A stretch of DNA of 64,000 nt. Origin: Gephyromycinifex aptenodytis (lineage in GTDB: Bacteria; Actinomycetota; Actinomycetes; Actinomycetales; Dermatophilaceae). Under the pieces are notes generated by a model that was not told where the DNA came from, made no database searches, and saw only the letters and a program-made list of their open reading frames with translations. The DNA is taken from the NCBI RefSeq assembly GCF_012277275.1, contig NZ_CP051155.1, forward strand, positions 434,001 to 498,000, written 5' to 3'. Of the stretch, positions 18,457 through 27,188 are shown piece after piece (the first letter of the stretch is position 1; the number at the start of each line of letters is the position of its first letter). A program made the position numbers and the translations under genes.

Positions 18457-19301
18457 TCGAGGCCGAGGAACTACCCGAACTGAACCGGCCGATCGTCATC
18501 GCCGCGTTCGAGGGCTGGAACGACGCCGGGGAAGCTGCCACGACCGTCATCTCGCACCTGGCGCAGGTTTGGGGCGCTGAGCCGGTCGCTGCGATCGACC
18601 CCGATGACTACTACGACTTCCAGGTGAACCGGCCACGGATCTCTACCGTCGAGGGCGAGCGTCGAGTCACCTGGCCCACCACCCGGATTCTGTTGGCGCG
18701 CCAGACCGGTCTGGGCCACGACGTGCTGCTCATCCAGGGCATCGAACCCTCGATGCGTTGGCGCTCCTTCGTCATTGAACTGCTCGGCCTCGCCCATGAG
18801 GTCGACGCCGAGATCCTCGTCCTGCTCGGAGCGCTGCTGGCGGACGTCCCGCACACCCGCCCCTGCCCGGTGATGGTCACCTCTGAGGACCGCCGTCTGG
18901 CGCACCGCTACGACCTCGAACCGAGCACCTACGACGGGCACGTGGGCATCGTCGGCGTGGTGGCCGACGCGGCGCATCAGTCCGACCTGCCGACCCTTTC
19001 GTGTTGGGTTTCGGTGCCGCACTATGCCGGTGGCCACACCTCCCCCAAGGCGGCCCTGGCCCTGCTCAGCCGCGTCGAGGAATTGCTCGATCTGGCTCTG
19101 CCGCACGGTGAACTGGAGGAGTTGGCCAGAGCGTGGGAACGCGGAGTGGACGAACTCTCCGGTTCTGACGAAGAGATCGCCGAGTATGTCCAGGCGTTGG
19201 AAGAGGCTCAGGACACCGCTGAGCACCCGCAGGCCAGCGGCGATGCCATTGCCAAGGAGTTCGAGCGTTACCTGCGCCGACGCGAAGACGACAACCGCTA
19301 G
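18453..19301 (+). CDS. PAC2 (proteasome assembly chaperone) family protein
   Basis: 282-residue protein of the PAC2/DUF75 fold. The N-terminal PELNRPIVIAAFEGWNDAGEAATTVISHL is the family signature, followed by LLIQGIEPSMRWRSF and VPHYAGGHTSPKAALALLSRVEELLDL. Its C-terminal 50 residues are strongly acidic and helical. Mycobacteria carry a homologue near their proteasome and mshC genes, as I recall; a direct role in proteasome assembly is not established. It is divergent from metH and convergent with mshC. The start codon overlaps the leader ORF stop. Confidence 0.9.
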   Translation: MIEAEELPELNRPIVIAAFEGWNDAGEAATTVISHLAQVWGAEPVAAIDPDDYYDFQVNRPRISTVEGERRVTWPTTRILLARQTGLGHDVLLIQGIEPSMRWRSFVIELLGLAHEVDAEILVLLGALLADVPHTRPCPVMVTSEDRRLAHRYDLEPSTYDGHVGIVGVVADAAHQSDLPTLSCWVSVPHYAGGHTSPKAALALLSRVEELLDLALPHGELEELARAWERGVDELSGSDEEIAEYVQALEEAQDTAEHPQASGDAIAKEFERYLRRREDDNR

Positions 19302-19313
19302 GCGCGCAGTTAC

Positions 19314-20579
19314 CTAAAGCTGCACCCCGAGGAGCGCGTCCAGGACTGCCGCGACCGGCATCTCGTTGCTCGGTTGCGCTGCTGCGGTCTCGGCAGCACC
19401 GACAGCGGCTGCCCAATCGTCGAGAACAGCGAGCGCGCCGGGGGTGTCCAGGTCATCAGCCAACCTGTTGCGCACCGCGTCCACCAGGCGCTGGTCGGCA
19501 CGCGGGCAATTGGCTGCGGCCGCCCGCCAGGTCTGCAAGCGGTGCCGTGCTTGGTCCAGAACCTCATCGGTCCAGTCCCACGGGGTTCGGTAGTGGTGAG
19601 CCAGCAGCCCCAACCGGATGGCCATCGGGTCGACGCCCGCACGCCGCAGCACCGAGACCAGCACCAGGTTGCCCTTGGACTTGCTCATCTTCTCGCCGTC
19701 CAAACCGACCATGGCTTGATGCAGGTACACCGAGGCGAAAGCGTCGGGGCCGTGCGCGGCCTTGGCCTGGACGGCGCTCATCTCGTGGTGCGGGAAGACC
19801 AGGTCGCTGCCGCCGCCTTGAACATCGAAGCTCGTGCCCAGCGCTCGGGTGGCGATACTCGTACATTCGATGTGCCAACCGGGTCGGCCCGGAACCAGCC
19901 CGGCCACCTGCCAAGACGGCTCCCCCGCTCGCGCAGCTCGCCACAACAACGGGTCGAAGACGCCACGTTTGCCGGCGCGTTCCGGGTCGCCGCCGCGATC
20001 AGCGAAGACGGCGAGCATTTCGTCCTCGCTCCAGCCGCTGACCTTCCCGAACTGCGGCTGCTTGGCAAGATCAAGGTAGATGTCCTCGACGCCCTCACCG
20101 CCCGCCTCGGGTTGTCCGATGCGGTAAGCGGCTCCGCTGGCCAGCAGCTCCAGCACAGAGCGGCCGATCTCCGCAACGCTCTCCACGACGCCGACGTAGT
20201 GCTGGGGAGGGATGACGGCCAATGCGCTCATGTCGTCGCGGAAGAGCTGGATCTCCCGGGTTGCCAGGTCACGCCAGTCCATCCCGTCGCGCTTGGCGCG
20301 TTCCAGGAGCGGGTCGTCGACGTCGGTGACGTTCTGGGCGTACAACACCTGATGACCCGCGTCGCGAAGCACCCGATTGAGCACGTCGAAAGTCACGTAG
20401 GTCGCCGCGTGGCCCAGGTGCGTGGCGTCGTAGGGGGTGATGCCGCAGACATAGACGGTGGCCACCGGGCCGGGCTGCAGTAGCACCTTCTCCCCGCGAG
20501 CGTCGTCGTGGACGCAGGGCAGCGGCCCCCGACCGTAGGAGGCGAGTTCGGGAACATGCGGGCTGGGCCAGGCAATCAC
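19314..20579 (-). CDS. mshC: L-cysteine:1D-myo-inosityl 2-amino-2-deoxy-alpha-D-glucopyranoside ligase (mycothiol)
   Basis: Ligates Cys to GlcN-Ins in mycothiol synthesis. It is a class I aminoacyl-tRNA-synthetase-like enzyme related to CysRS. The zinc Cys45 lies in VYVCGITPYD, the HIGH motif reads HLGH at 54-57, and the KMSKS loop is GEKMSKSKGN. At 421 residues with no anticodon-binding extension it fits MshC rather than CysS. The PGRPGWHIECT and FPHHE segments bind substrate and zinc. The start is a GTG at 20579 with a -10 box (TAAGAT) 6 nt upstream, so the transcript is probably leaderless. Confidence 0.95.
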   Translation of the reverse strand: MIAWPSPHVPELASYGRGPLPCVHDDARGEKVLLQPGPVATVYVCGITPYDATHLGHAATYVTFDVLNRVLRDAGHQVLYAQNVTDVDDPLLERAKRDGMDWRDLATREIQLFRDDMSALAVIPPQHYVGVVESVAEIGRSVLELLASGAAYRIGQPEAGGEGVEDIYLDLAKQPQFGKVSGWSEDEMLAVFADRGGDPERAGKRGVFDPLLWRAARAGEPSWQVAGLVPGRPGWHIECTSIATRALGTSFDVQGGGSDLVFPHHEMSAVQAKAAHGPDAFASVYLHQAMVGLDGEKMSKSKGNLVLVSVLRRAGVDPMAIRLGLLAHHYRTPWDWTDEVLDQARHRLQTWRAAAANCPRADQRLVDAVRNRLADDLDTPGALAVLDDWAAAVGAAETAAAQPSNEMPVAAVLDALLGVQL

Positions 20580-20585
20580 GGCGTG

Positions 20586-20591
20586 ATCTTA
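20586..20591 (-). promoter_or_regulatory. -10 box of mshC (leaderless)
   Basis: TAAGAT, 6 nt upstream of the mshC GTG. Confidence 0.55.
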
Positions 20592-20643
20592 GACGCGTTC
20601 ACCGGCAACCCTTGAGTCGGTTCCGCTGACGGCCGTGTTTGGG

Positions 20644-21657
20644 TCACAGCGGCGGCCAGGGCAGCGCCGGCCACCCGGGTGCAGGCAGGGGGTGGCGTCG
20701 GGTGCGACGAAGGTGCGCGACCCGCCCTCGCAGCGCGGTGATCTCTTCGGCGGTGAGTAACTGCGCGAGTCGGTGCGGCAGTTCACCGCCCGTCAGCGCT
20801 GCGGCCAGCTGCTCCAAACGATGCAGGTCCTGCTCGGGCAGGGGCTCCCCGGCCCACCCCCACAAGACGGTGCGCAGCTTGGCTTGGGAGTGCAGGGTCA
20901 CCCCGTGGTCGATCCCCCACAACTGGGCGTCGCTGCCCCGCAGCACATGCGAAGCCTTGCGGTCGCTGTTGTTCACGACCGCATCCAGCACCGCCAGGGA
21001 ACGCAACCTGGGGTTGTCTGCGTGGGCGACGAGGACCTGCCCGCCGTTGGGGAGTTCTCCGGTGAACACCGGAAGCCAGCCGGGCAGGTCGGTGCCCGGC
21101 TGCAGGAGGCGCACGATGTCGGCCTCAGCTCCGGCCTCTTGCCCACCGGCCTCGAGGTCTGCGGTGTCGATGCCGGTGGGCCTGACCGCCCCAGCCTCAG
21201 GCTCGCGGGCTGCCGAGGTGGGATCACCGGCCTGTTCCAGCACGCGCTTTGCGTCGGTGACCCAGCGCTGCAGTGATCCCGGTCCCAGCGGCCCGGTGAT
21301 GAGCGCGGTGGGGGGCACCAACCCCCAACCGCCGGCCTCGTCGATGAGGAAGCAAGCCACCTCTCGATGCGCCAGATGGCCGGTCGGGAAGTCCCACAGT
21401 GGTTCTTCGCCACGGATGGGCTTGTAGACCCCGTACAGCTCAGGGCCGGGCGCGCTGGCGGGATCGGCCTCGGCTCGTGGGAGCACTTCGACCAGGAATG
21501 CCGCGTTGGAGGCGTCGAGCAGCTGGGCACGCACCCGCAGTGAGCCGTTCTCGAGCACATCGATGATGTCCTGAGACTTCACCCGCGACTCCCGCAGACG
21601 GCTCGCGTGCAGATGAACAGCCTCACCGTTTGTAGCCGTTGGCCCGGGGACAGACAT
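20644..21657 (-). CDS. SCO1664-like, PI3/PI4-kinase-related conserved protein
   Basis: 337-residue conserved actinobacterial protein with a weak PI3/4-kinase fold. Seen: GVYKPIRGEEPLWDFPTGHLAHREVACFLIDEA (a phosphate-binding Lys and a helix Glu), LRSLAVLDAVVNNSDRKASHVL and WGIDHGVTLH. The last two match the catalytic HxD/N and the metal-binding DHG of this kinase group. Order next to DUF3090 and mshC is conserved in several actinobacteria from memory. The ATG at 21657 overlaps the DUF3090 3' end by 35 nt. The substrate is unknown. Confidence 0.82.
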   Translation of the reverse strand: MSVPGPTATNGEAVHLHASRLRESRVKSQDIIDVLENGSLRVRAQLLDASNAAFLVEVLPRAEADPASAPGPELYGVYKPIRGEEPLWDFPTGHLAHREVACFLIDEAGGWGLVPPTALITGPLGPGSLQRWVTDAKRVLEQAGDPTSAAREPEAGAVRPTGIDTADLEAGGQEAGAEADIVRLLQPGTDLPGWLPVFTGELPNGGQVLVAHADNPRLRSLAVLDAVVNNSDRKASHVLRGSDAQLWGIDHGVTLHSQAKLRTVLWGWAGEPLPEQDLHRLEQLAAALTGGELPHRLAQLLTAEEITALRGRVAHLRRTRRHPLPAPGWPALPWPPL

Positions 21658-22180
21658 GTCCGGCAGGGTCCAGCGGAGCGGCGCAGAACGGGCACGGCGG
21701 ACGCCCGGCGGCCACGACCTTGACGCTGCGGCGAGCGAAGGCCCGGGCGCCGGCCGGTGACATGGCCACTCGAAGCACGATTTGGCTGGGGTCCAGCGCC
21801 GGGTCGGCCAGGGTCTCGGCGAGGGCTTCGTCTGCCTCGTCGAAGGCGTCGCCGGCGGCGTGACATTCCACGATCAGACGCCGTGAGGCTGGTTCCCAGT
21901 CCAGGCGCATCGTCCCTACCCGGAACTCCTCCTCGATGGGGGTGTCCAGGGGTGCGTTGTCCAGCAACGCCTCGGCTGCCTGTTCGCTGGCCTCACCGGC
22001 GGCGAACTCGTCCAACATGTCGTTGATCCGGTCCGCTAGCGCGTTCACCTGCAGCTTCTCCAGCGACACAGTAGTGGTGCGACCGCCGCCGGTGGCTTGC
22101 AGGAAGAATTGGCGCTGCCCCGCCGGGCCGACGGTGCCCGCGACAAAGCGCTCGGGCGGGTCGTATTCGAAGAGGGCCAT
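21623..22180 (-). CDS. DUF3090 family protein
   Basis: 185-residue conserved actinobacterial protein of unknown function. It opens with FEYDPPERFVAGTVGPAGQRQFFLQA and carries GRPPCPFCAAPLDPAGHVCPRANGY at the C-terminus, a likely zinc knuckle (two Cys pairs plus His). It is always next to the kinase-like gene and a histidine phosphatase in relatives as far as I recall; here a heparinase-like gene interrupts the second link. The -10 box TATCGT lies 7 nt before the ATG. Confidence 0.87.
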   Translation of the reverse strand: MALFEYDPPERFVAGTVGPAGQRQFFLQATGGGRTTTVSLEKLQVNALADRINDMLDEFAAGEASEQAAEALLDNAPLDTPIEEEFRVGTMRLDWEPASRRLIVECHAAGDAFDEADEALAETLADPALDPSQIVLRVAMSPAGARAFARRSVKVVAAGRPPCPFCAAPLDPAGHVCPRANGYKR

Positions 22181-22187
22181 GCTTCCG

Positions 22188-22193
22188 ACGATA
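22188..22193 (-). promoter_or_regulatory. -10 box of the DUF3090 gene (leaderless)
   Basis: TATCGT, 7 nt upstream of the ATG at 22180. Confidence 0.45.
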
Positions 22194-22209
22194 ACCGGCC
22201 GGTGCCTGC

Positions 22210-24024
22210 TTAGCGCACCCGGATGAGTGTCCCGTCTGCGCGGTGTCCAACGATGGCGGTGTTACCGCCGACGCGGATGGTCCAGGTCGTGGTGCCACCG
22301 GCTGAGACCGTGGTGCGCACCCGCACCGCGTCCTTAGCCCCGGCCGGCACCACGAGCGCACCGACGCGCACCGAGCGGGCCTTGATCTGCCCGCTGACCG
22401 TCGGGGCAGGCTTCTTCTCGAAAATGGTGTGCCAGTGCCAGCCCTGGATGGGGTTGGTCGATCCGGTGACGGTGCGCAGCCGAGGGATATCGCCCTTAGC
22501 CCCCACCACCAGCGGGATGACCATGGTCTTCTCGGTGCGTTTGGAACCCACCAACGCGGTTGCGGCGTTGCGAGCGATTCGCACGGAGGCGTCGGTGGGC
22601 AGATGCCAGTGTTGGGAGAAGGTGGTCACCTTCGGTGCGGTTGCGGCGTCCACGACCAGGAGTGCCTCCGGGCCGCGCAGGAACATTGCGGTGCGGGATC
22701 GCTGGAATCCCTTTCCGGGGGTGTCTGTGACCACGAAAGTGTCGGCCTTGGGGCTGAGTGAACTGGAGGTCAGCGCGGCGGGTGCCCGCGACATCCCGGG
22801 GGCGACGAGAGCGTTGTGGGCGGCGAAGCCGGTCTGATATTCACGCCAGGCGTCGCGGTTCAATTCGCCGAGACCGGGGTCGATGAGCACGTCTCGGCGC
22901 CGCGCCTGGTAGGTGATCGAGGTTTTGTCATCGTGACCGTGGGCCCGCTTGGCGCGTCCGAAACGCAGCGAATACGAGGACTCGTCGATGAGCGGGGTGC
23001 TTGCGGTCCCCCACCCGGAACGACCGAAGACGTATCCAGCTCGATAGATCGCCACCCGGTTCGACAACGGTTTACCCGAGCGGCCGCCGGTGGCGATGTA
23101 TTCGTGCGGCGTCCCGACCAGGGGGCGCAGCCGGCGACGCTCACTGTCACCGATCTGATGGTGATAGCCCAGGGAGTTGGTGGCGTGGGCGAAGAAGGTG
23201 GCCAGGCGCGCCAGCGAGACGTCGATCTGTCGCTGCAGGTCTGCGGCGACCTGCGCCTCACGCAAGGTGTCCCGGGCGCGCATCCACAGGTCGTAGTTGA
23301 GCAGGACATACCCGGTGGACTGTTCGTCGGTGGCGCCTTGGGCGTCGATCGTCAGCGGCAGCGCTTCTCGCAGGCGACGAACACCCAGATCAGTGAACTC
23401 GCGCCGGTGCAGTGTCACTCCGACGCCGACCAGGGTGATCGATTCGTTGGTTCCGTGGTTGCCGACACCCGAGTAGTGCGCGGTGAGCCACTTACCGTGC
23501 CGCTCGATGGCGGCATCTATCCAGGCCAGGTCCGGGCTGAGTTTGCCGTTGGGGGAAGCCACGGCTTGGCGCAGGCACAGCAGCATGTTGGTGCGGTGCA
23601 TGGCACCCTCGGTGACGGTGTCGTCGCCGGTCCAATCCTTCTGGTGATCGTTCATCCAGTCACGGGTGATGGCCAGGGCGTGTGCCCGGGCTTGGGCGTT
23701 GCCCTTGCCCGCCGCGTCCACGGCTTTGCCCAGCCAGCGCAGTGCGTTCAACCACATGCGCCAGCTCACCTGTTTGTGCGGATCGAGGTTCCAGTCGATG
23801 TCTCCGCGACCGTTGCCGACCTTGTCGGCGTAGATTCCCCAGCGGTACACGTCCTTGAGCACGTCCTCGGTCGGGTTTCCGAATTCGAGGTTGCTACACA
23901 GATAGCGGGGCTGTTTACGTGCCGCGTCCGAGGTTATCGGCCGTGCGGTCGCAACCGAACCGGCGCCAGCCATGGTCGCGACCAGCGCGCCGACCGTGAT
24001 GGTACGTAAAGCTGCGCAATGCAT
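22210..24024 (-). CDS. secreted heparinase II/III-like polysaccharide lyase
   Basis: 604 residues. A probable signal peptide spans residues 1-28 (hydrophobic TVGALVATMAGAGSVATA, then a likely Ala-x-Ala cut). An alpha/alpha toroid follows with HYSGVGNHGTNESI near residue 190, then the heparinase II/III beta domain with FGRAKRAHGHDDKTSITYQARRRDVLIDPG, containing the conserved HxHxD-like site, and a closing beta-sandwich. The family cleaves acidic polysaccharides by beta-elimination; the actual substrate is unknown. It sits inside an otherwise conserved block (DUF3090, histidine phosphatase) and is probably a lineage-specific insertion. Confidence 0.85.
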   Translation of the reverse strand: MHCAALRTITVGALVATMAGAGSVATARPITSDAARKQPRYLCSNLEFGNPTEDVLKDVYRWGIYADKVGNGRGDIDWNLDPHKQVSWRMWLNALRWLGKAVDAAGKGNAQARAHALAITRDWMNDHQKDWTGDDTVTEGAMHRTNMLLCLRQAVASPNGKLSPDLAWIDAAIERHGKWLTAHYSGVGNHGTNESITLVGVGVTLHRREFTDLGVRRLREALPLTIDAQGATDEQSTGYVLLNYDLWMRARDTLREAQVAADLQRQIDVSLARLATFFAHATNSLGYHHQIGDSERRRLRPLVGTPHEYIATGGRSGKPLSNRVAIYRAGYVFGRSGWGTASTPLIDESSYSLRFGRAKRAHGHDDKTSITYQARRRDVLIDPGLGELNRDAWREYQTGFAAHNALVAPGMSRAPAALTSSSLSPKADTFVVTDTPGKGFQRSRTAMFLRGPEALLVVDAATAPKVTTFSQHWHLPTDASVRIARNAATALVGSKRTEKTMVIPLVVGAKGDIPRLRTVTGSTNPIQGWHWHTIFEKKPAPTVSGQIKARSVRVGALVVPAGAKDAVRVRTTVSAGGTTTWTIRVGGNTAIVGHRADGTLIRVR

Positions 24025-24353
24025 GGAAAACCCCTCACGTCCCCGAAAGTGTCTTGCTCAGTTGGTCCCCGGTGGTAAGCATTGCCCGCCGGGACCTGGG
24101 CCAGGCGCGACGGCGCGCAAGAGGGACTGGCTGTTGGGGAAGTCAGAAGCAGTTCTTTGCCGGCGCTTGACTGCGATCTCGATGATGAGTGAGATCGCAG
24201 GCTGGGGCAGGCGCCAGCAGAGTGGGCGGTGGTATCGCTTTTGTGCGGCTACTGCTCGCCTGATCGCGCCAGACGCAGGGTGCTCAGGACGGACTTCAGG
24301 GCAGGAATGCGCGGGCGCCGAGATCCTCGATCCAGGCGCTGGTTGGAACCCGC
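24025..24353. other. upstream region of the lyase gene
   Basis: 329 nt with no plausible gene. It contains the inverted repeat at 24171-24200. It also holds the 3' flank of the histidine phosphatase gene; no clear terminator is visible. Confidence 0.5.
24171..24200. repeat. 10-bp perfect inverted repeat upstream of the lyase gene
   Basis: CTGCGATCTC and its exact complement, separated by GATGATGAGT. It lies about 150 nt upstream of the lyase start. It could be an operator or the terminator of the histidine phosphatase gene; there is no U-tract. Confidence 0.5.
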
Positions 24354-25055
24354 TCAGGCGCCTCCCCCGACGGCGGCGTCCGCGTTAGCGGCCGTTTCCG
24401 CAGGCGGCATGAGTGCAGATAGATCCGCCCCGGTGTCTCCCAGCCGAAGCAGGAACGGGCGGCGTTGGGTGTAACGCACGACCTGTAGCGAGGCGGGTGC
24501 GACCATGAAACGCTGGAATTGGTCGAGGTGAGATCCGGCGGCATCGGCGAGGATCGCTTTGATGACGTCGCCGTGCGAGACCGCCAGCCACAGCGCGTTC
24601 GGGCCGTGCTCGGCCTCGACCTCGGCGTCGATGGCCCGGACCCCAGCAACAGCCCGGGCCGACATCTCAGCGATCGACTCGCCACGGTGCTTCGGGTCCT
24701 CGGGGAAGCGAGCCGCGCTGGGGTGGTCTTGCACGGTGCGCCAGAGGGGTTCCTGGGCGAGTTCGCTCAAGGCGCGACCGGTCCATGCCCCGTACCAACA
24801 CTCCCCCAACGCGTCCAGCTCCTGGACCTGGATCTGTGGAAAGGCCTGCGAACGCAAGATGTCGGCGGTCTGCAGGCAGCGGGTGAGGGGGCTGCTGACG
24901 ATGCGGGCGATCGGCAGCCCCGACAAGCGACGACTCAGATCGCCGACGGCGGCGCGTCCGGTTTCGTCGAGCTCGACACCTGGGGTCCAGCCGGCGAGGA
25001 CGCCGGAGCTGTTGGCAGTTGTTCGTCCGTGGCGGACGAGGAGACAGGTCGACAC
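24354..25055 (-). CDS. histidine phosphatase family protein (phosphoglycerate mutase-like)
   Basis: 233-residue phosphatase. The RHG motif LLVRHGRTTANSSG lies at the N-terminus with the nucleophilic His. The second Arg is in SSPLTRCLQTA, the acid Glu is in LDALGECWYGAWTG, and the second His is in LAVSHGDVIK. It is predicted cytoplasmic. A homologue next to uppP and the DUF3090/mshC block is conserved, from memory. The GTG at 25055 is chosen because the frame upstream is not conserved and a -10 box (TACAGT) lies 7 nt before it. The substrate is unknown. Confidence 0.88.
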   Translation of the reverse strand: MSTCLLVRHGRTTANSSGVLAGWTPGVELDETGRAAVGDLSRRLSGLPIARIVSSPLTRCLQTADILRSQAFPQIQVQELDALGECWYGAWTGRALSELAQEPLWRTVQDHPSAARFPEDPKHRGESIAEMSARAVAGVRAIDAEVEAEHGPNALWLAVSHGDVIKAILADAAGSHLDQFQRFMVAPASLQVVRYTQRRPFLLRLGDTGADLSALMPPAETAANADAAVGGGA

Positions 25056-25062
25056 CCGGCCC

Positions 25063-25068
25063 ACTGTA
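25063..25068 (-). promoter_or_regulatory. -10 box of the histidine phosphatase gene (leaderless)
   Basis: TACAGT, 7 nt upstream of the GTG at 25055. Confidence 0.5.
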
Positions 25069-25083
25069 GGCGCCCGGTGGGCA

Positions 25084-25116
25084 GCTTCGCGGGGGACTCC
25101 GTGGTTCCCGCGAAGC
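25084..25116. repeat. inverted repeat between divergent histidine phosphatase and corA genes
   Basis: GCTTCGCGGG at 25084-25093 and CCCGCGAAGC at 25107-25116, a perfect 10-bp dyad with a 13-nt spacer. It is placed in the -35 region of both divergent genes, a typical operator position. Confidence 0.55.
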
Positions 25117-25134
25117 GGATGCACACTATGGACC

Positions 25135-26106
25135 GTGATTGTTGACAAGGCTGTGTACCGCGACGGGGTACGTCAGGACTGTGGGGATCCCTCCAGCGAA
25201 CTCGAACGGTGCCGTACCGAGGGCACGGGATTCTTGTGGATCGGTCTGAAAGACCCTGAGCCGGAGGAGTTCGCTGCGATCAATGCCGAGCTGGCGCTGC
25301 ACCCGCTGGCGGTGGAGGACGCGGTCACCGGTAACCAACGCGCAAAGATCGAGGTCTACGAAAACCTCGTGTTCATCGTGGTGAAGACCCTCCGCTATGT
25401 GGATGCGACGTCCGACGTGGAGACCGGCGAAGTGATGCTGTTCGCCGGCGATCGGTTCGTGCTCACGGTGCGTGGCGGCGAAGCCAATCCGTTGGCCGGG
25501 GTCCGACGGCAACTGGAGACGAAGCCGGCGCATCTGCGACGAGGCCCGGTTGCTGTGGTGCACGCAGTACTCGACCTCGTCGTCGACACCTACAGCAGCA
25601 TCGACGTGGAGATCGCCTCAGACCTGTCCGAGATCGAAGATCTGGTTTTTCGAGACGACCGGTCCGTACAAGGCACCGACATCTACCGGCTCAAGCGGGA
25701 GGTGCTGGAGTTCAAACGGGCGGCGGTACCCATGGTGGCGCCGCTGCGGCGACTCATCCAGGGGGAAGCAGCCTTCGTGGATAAGAAGATGCGGCCCTTC
25801 TTCCGGGACGTGCTCGACCACCTGTTGCAGGTCACCGACCATCTGGAGTCCTATGACCGGCTGCTGTCCGACATCCTCAACGCTCACCTGTCCCAGGTGT
25901 CGCTGCGGCAGAATGACGACATGCGCCGAATCTCCGCCTGGGTCGCTATTGCTGCCGTGCCGACGATGATCGCCGGCGTGTACGGCATGAACTTCGACAA
26001 CATGCCCGAGCTGCACTGGGAATACAGCTACTTCGTCGTTCTGGCGCTGATGGTTGCGGTCTGTCTCGCCATGTATGCCGCGTTCCGCAGGAGTGGCTGG
26101 TTGTAG
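25135..26106 (+). CDS. corA: CorA-type magnesium/cobalt transporter
   Basis: 323-residue divalent cation channel. A cytoplasmic alpha/beta N-terminal domain (1 to about 240) is followed by a long stalk helix and two C-terminal transmembrane segments. The first ends with the diagnostic GMN motif (YGMNFDNMPE) near residue 283 and the second is YFVVLALMVAVCLAMYAAF. The GTG at 25135 is the first plausible start and follows CACTAT, a possible -10 box. It diverges from the histidine phosphatase gene across an inverted repeat. Its stop is 3 nt from the stop of the convergent uppP. It carries Mg2+ by family; Co2+ transport is possible. Confidence 0.93.
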   Translation: MIVDKAVYRDGVRQDCGDPSSELERCRTEGTGFLWIGLKDPEPEEFAAINAELALHPLAVEDAVTGNQRAKIEVYENLVFIVVKTLRYVDATSDVETGEVMLFAGDRFVLTVRGGEANPLAGVRRQLETKPAHLRRGPVAVVHAVLDLVVDTYSSIDVEIASDLSEIEDLVFRDDRSVQGTDIYRLKREVLEFKRAAVPMVAPLRRLIQGEAAFVDKKMRPFFRDVLDHLLQVTDHLESYDRLLSDILNAHLSQVSLRQNDDMRRISAWVAIAAVPTMIAGVYGMNFDNMPELHWEYSYFVVLALMVAVCLAMYAAFRRSGWL

Positions 26107-26109
26107 AAC

Positions 26110-26958
26110 TCAGACGTGGGTCATCAGGCCTGCGGAGAGCAGACCCATGAGCAGCACTCCGAGGGCGACGCGGTAGTACACGAAAGCACGCAGGGAGTTG
26201 GACGCCACGAACTTCAGCAACCAGGCAATGGAGGCGTAGGCGACGACGAACGAGACGAGCACTCCTACGATCATCGGCCCGATGGGCAGGATCGCGGTGT
26301 CCACGTCCTTGAGGCCGAACAACCCAGCCGCGGTCAATGCCGGAATCGCCATGAAGAACGAGAGCCGAGTTGCGACCACTCGGTTGATGCCCGAGATGAG
26401 ACCGGCCGAGATGGTCGCTCCAGAGCGGGAGACGCCGGGGATGAGAGAGAAGCACTGAACCAGACCCAGGACCAGCCCATCCTTGATCGTCACATCGGTT
26501 TCACTTCGCTGCGTGCCGGCTTTTACCGAACTGGCGAACTTGGCCTCGGCGAACCACATGACCGCACTCCACAGGATCAGCGCGGCGGCGACCACCCAGA
26601 GGCTGCGCAACGGGCCGGTGATGATGTGGCGTCCGAAGAACCCGACGAAACCCACCGGGAGCGAACCGACGATGACGGCCCACGCCAGGGTGTAGTCGTG
26701 GTCGCGGGCCGCTGAATCGCGAAGCCCCCGCACCCAGGCCAGGAACAGCCGCGTGATGTCTTTCCAGAAGTAGACCAGCGTCGCCGCAATGGCACCGATC
26801 TGGATTGTCGCCGTGTAGCCGGTGACCGCGGGGTTGTCGATGGGCAGCCCGAGCAACTGTTCGGTGATGGTCAGGTGCCCCGTGGAGGACACCGGCAGAT
26901 ACTCGGTCACCCCCTCGACGATTCCGAGGATGAGGGCATGCAGATAGGTGAGCTCCAC
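26110..26958 (-). CDS. uppP: undecaprenyl-diphosphatase (UppP/BacA)
   Basis: Integral membrane enzyme that recycles undecaprenyl diphosphate to the monophosphate for cell-wall synthesis. About eight transmembrane segments are visible. The two catalytic re-entrant motifs are present: EGVTEYLPVSSTGHL at residues 15-29 and PGVSRSGATI near residue 175. At 282 residues it has normal length. Start GTG at 26958, preceded by AAAGG. The position next to the histidine phosphatase block is as in mycobacteria from memory. Confidence 0.96.
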   Translation of the reverse strand: MELTYLHALILGIVEGVTEYLPVSSTGHLTITEQLLGLPIDNPAVTGYTATIQIGAIAATLVYFWKDITRLFLAWVRGLRDSAARDHDYTLAWAVIVGSLPVGFVGFFGRHIITGPLRSLWVVAAALILWSAVMWFAEAKFASSVKAGTQRSETDVTIKDGLVLGLVQCFSLIPGVSRSGATISAGLISGINRVVATRLSFFMAIPALTAAGLFGLKDVDTAILPIGPMIVGVLVSFVVAYASIAWLLKFVASNSLRAFVYYRVALGVLLMGLLSAGLMTHV

Positions 26959-27152
26959 GCGAGGCCTTTCAGAGTGAACAAGCGACAGTGCAGAGCGCCC
27001 AGGGGGTGCCCCACGCTCTCAGCGTAGGACGTGAGCGATCCCCGCCCGGCACGCCTGGGCGACAGTCCGCAGAATCGGCGGGAATCCGCAGCCGCTTCTC
27101 GGCGTGTGCGCTGGTTCTCGGTCAGGCCGCGACTGCCCGGGAACGGCGATGA

Positions 27153-27181
27153 GGCCCCGCACGCTGTCTGCGTGTGGGGCC
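27153..27181 (-). terminator. hairpin 1 after the poly-Asp gene
   Basis: 12-bp stem with one G-U pair (GGCCCCGCACGC/GCGTGTGGGGCC) and a 5-nt loop, downstream of the acidic-tail gene on the minus strand. Confidence 0.55.
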
Positions 27182-27188
27182 CCATCGG

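Noticed and set aside
22816-24009. Plus-strand frame of 397 codons
   Set aside because: Antisense of the heparinase-like gene, which has a signal peptide and family motifs.
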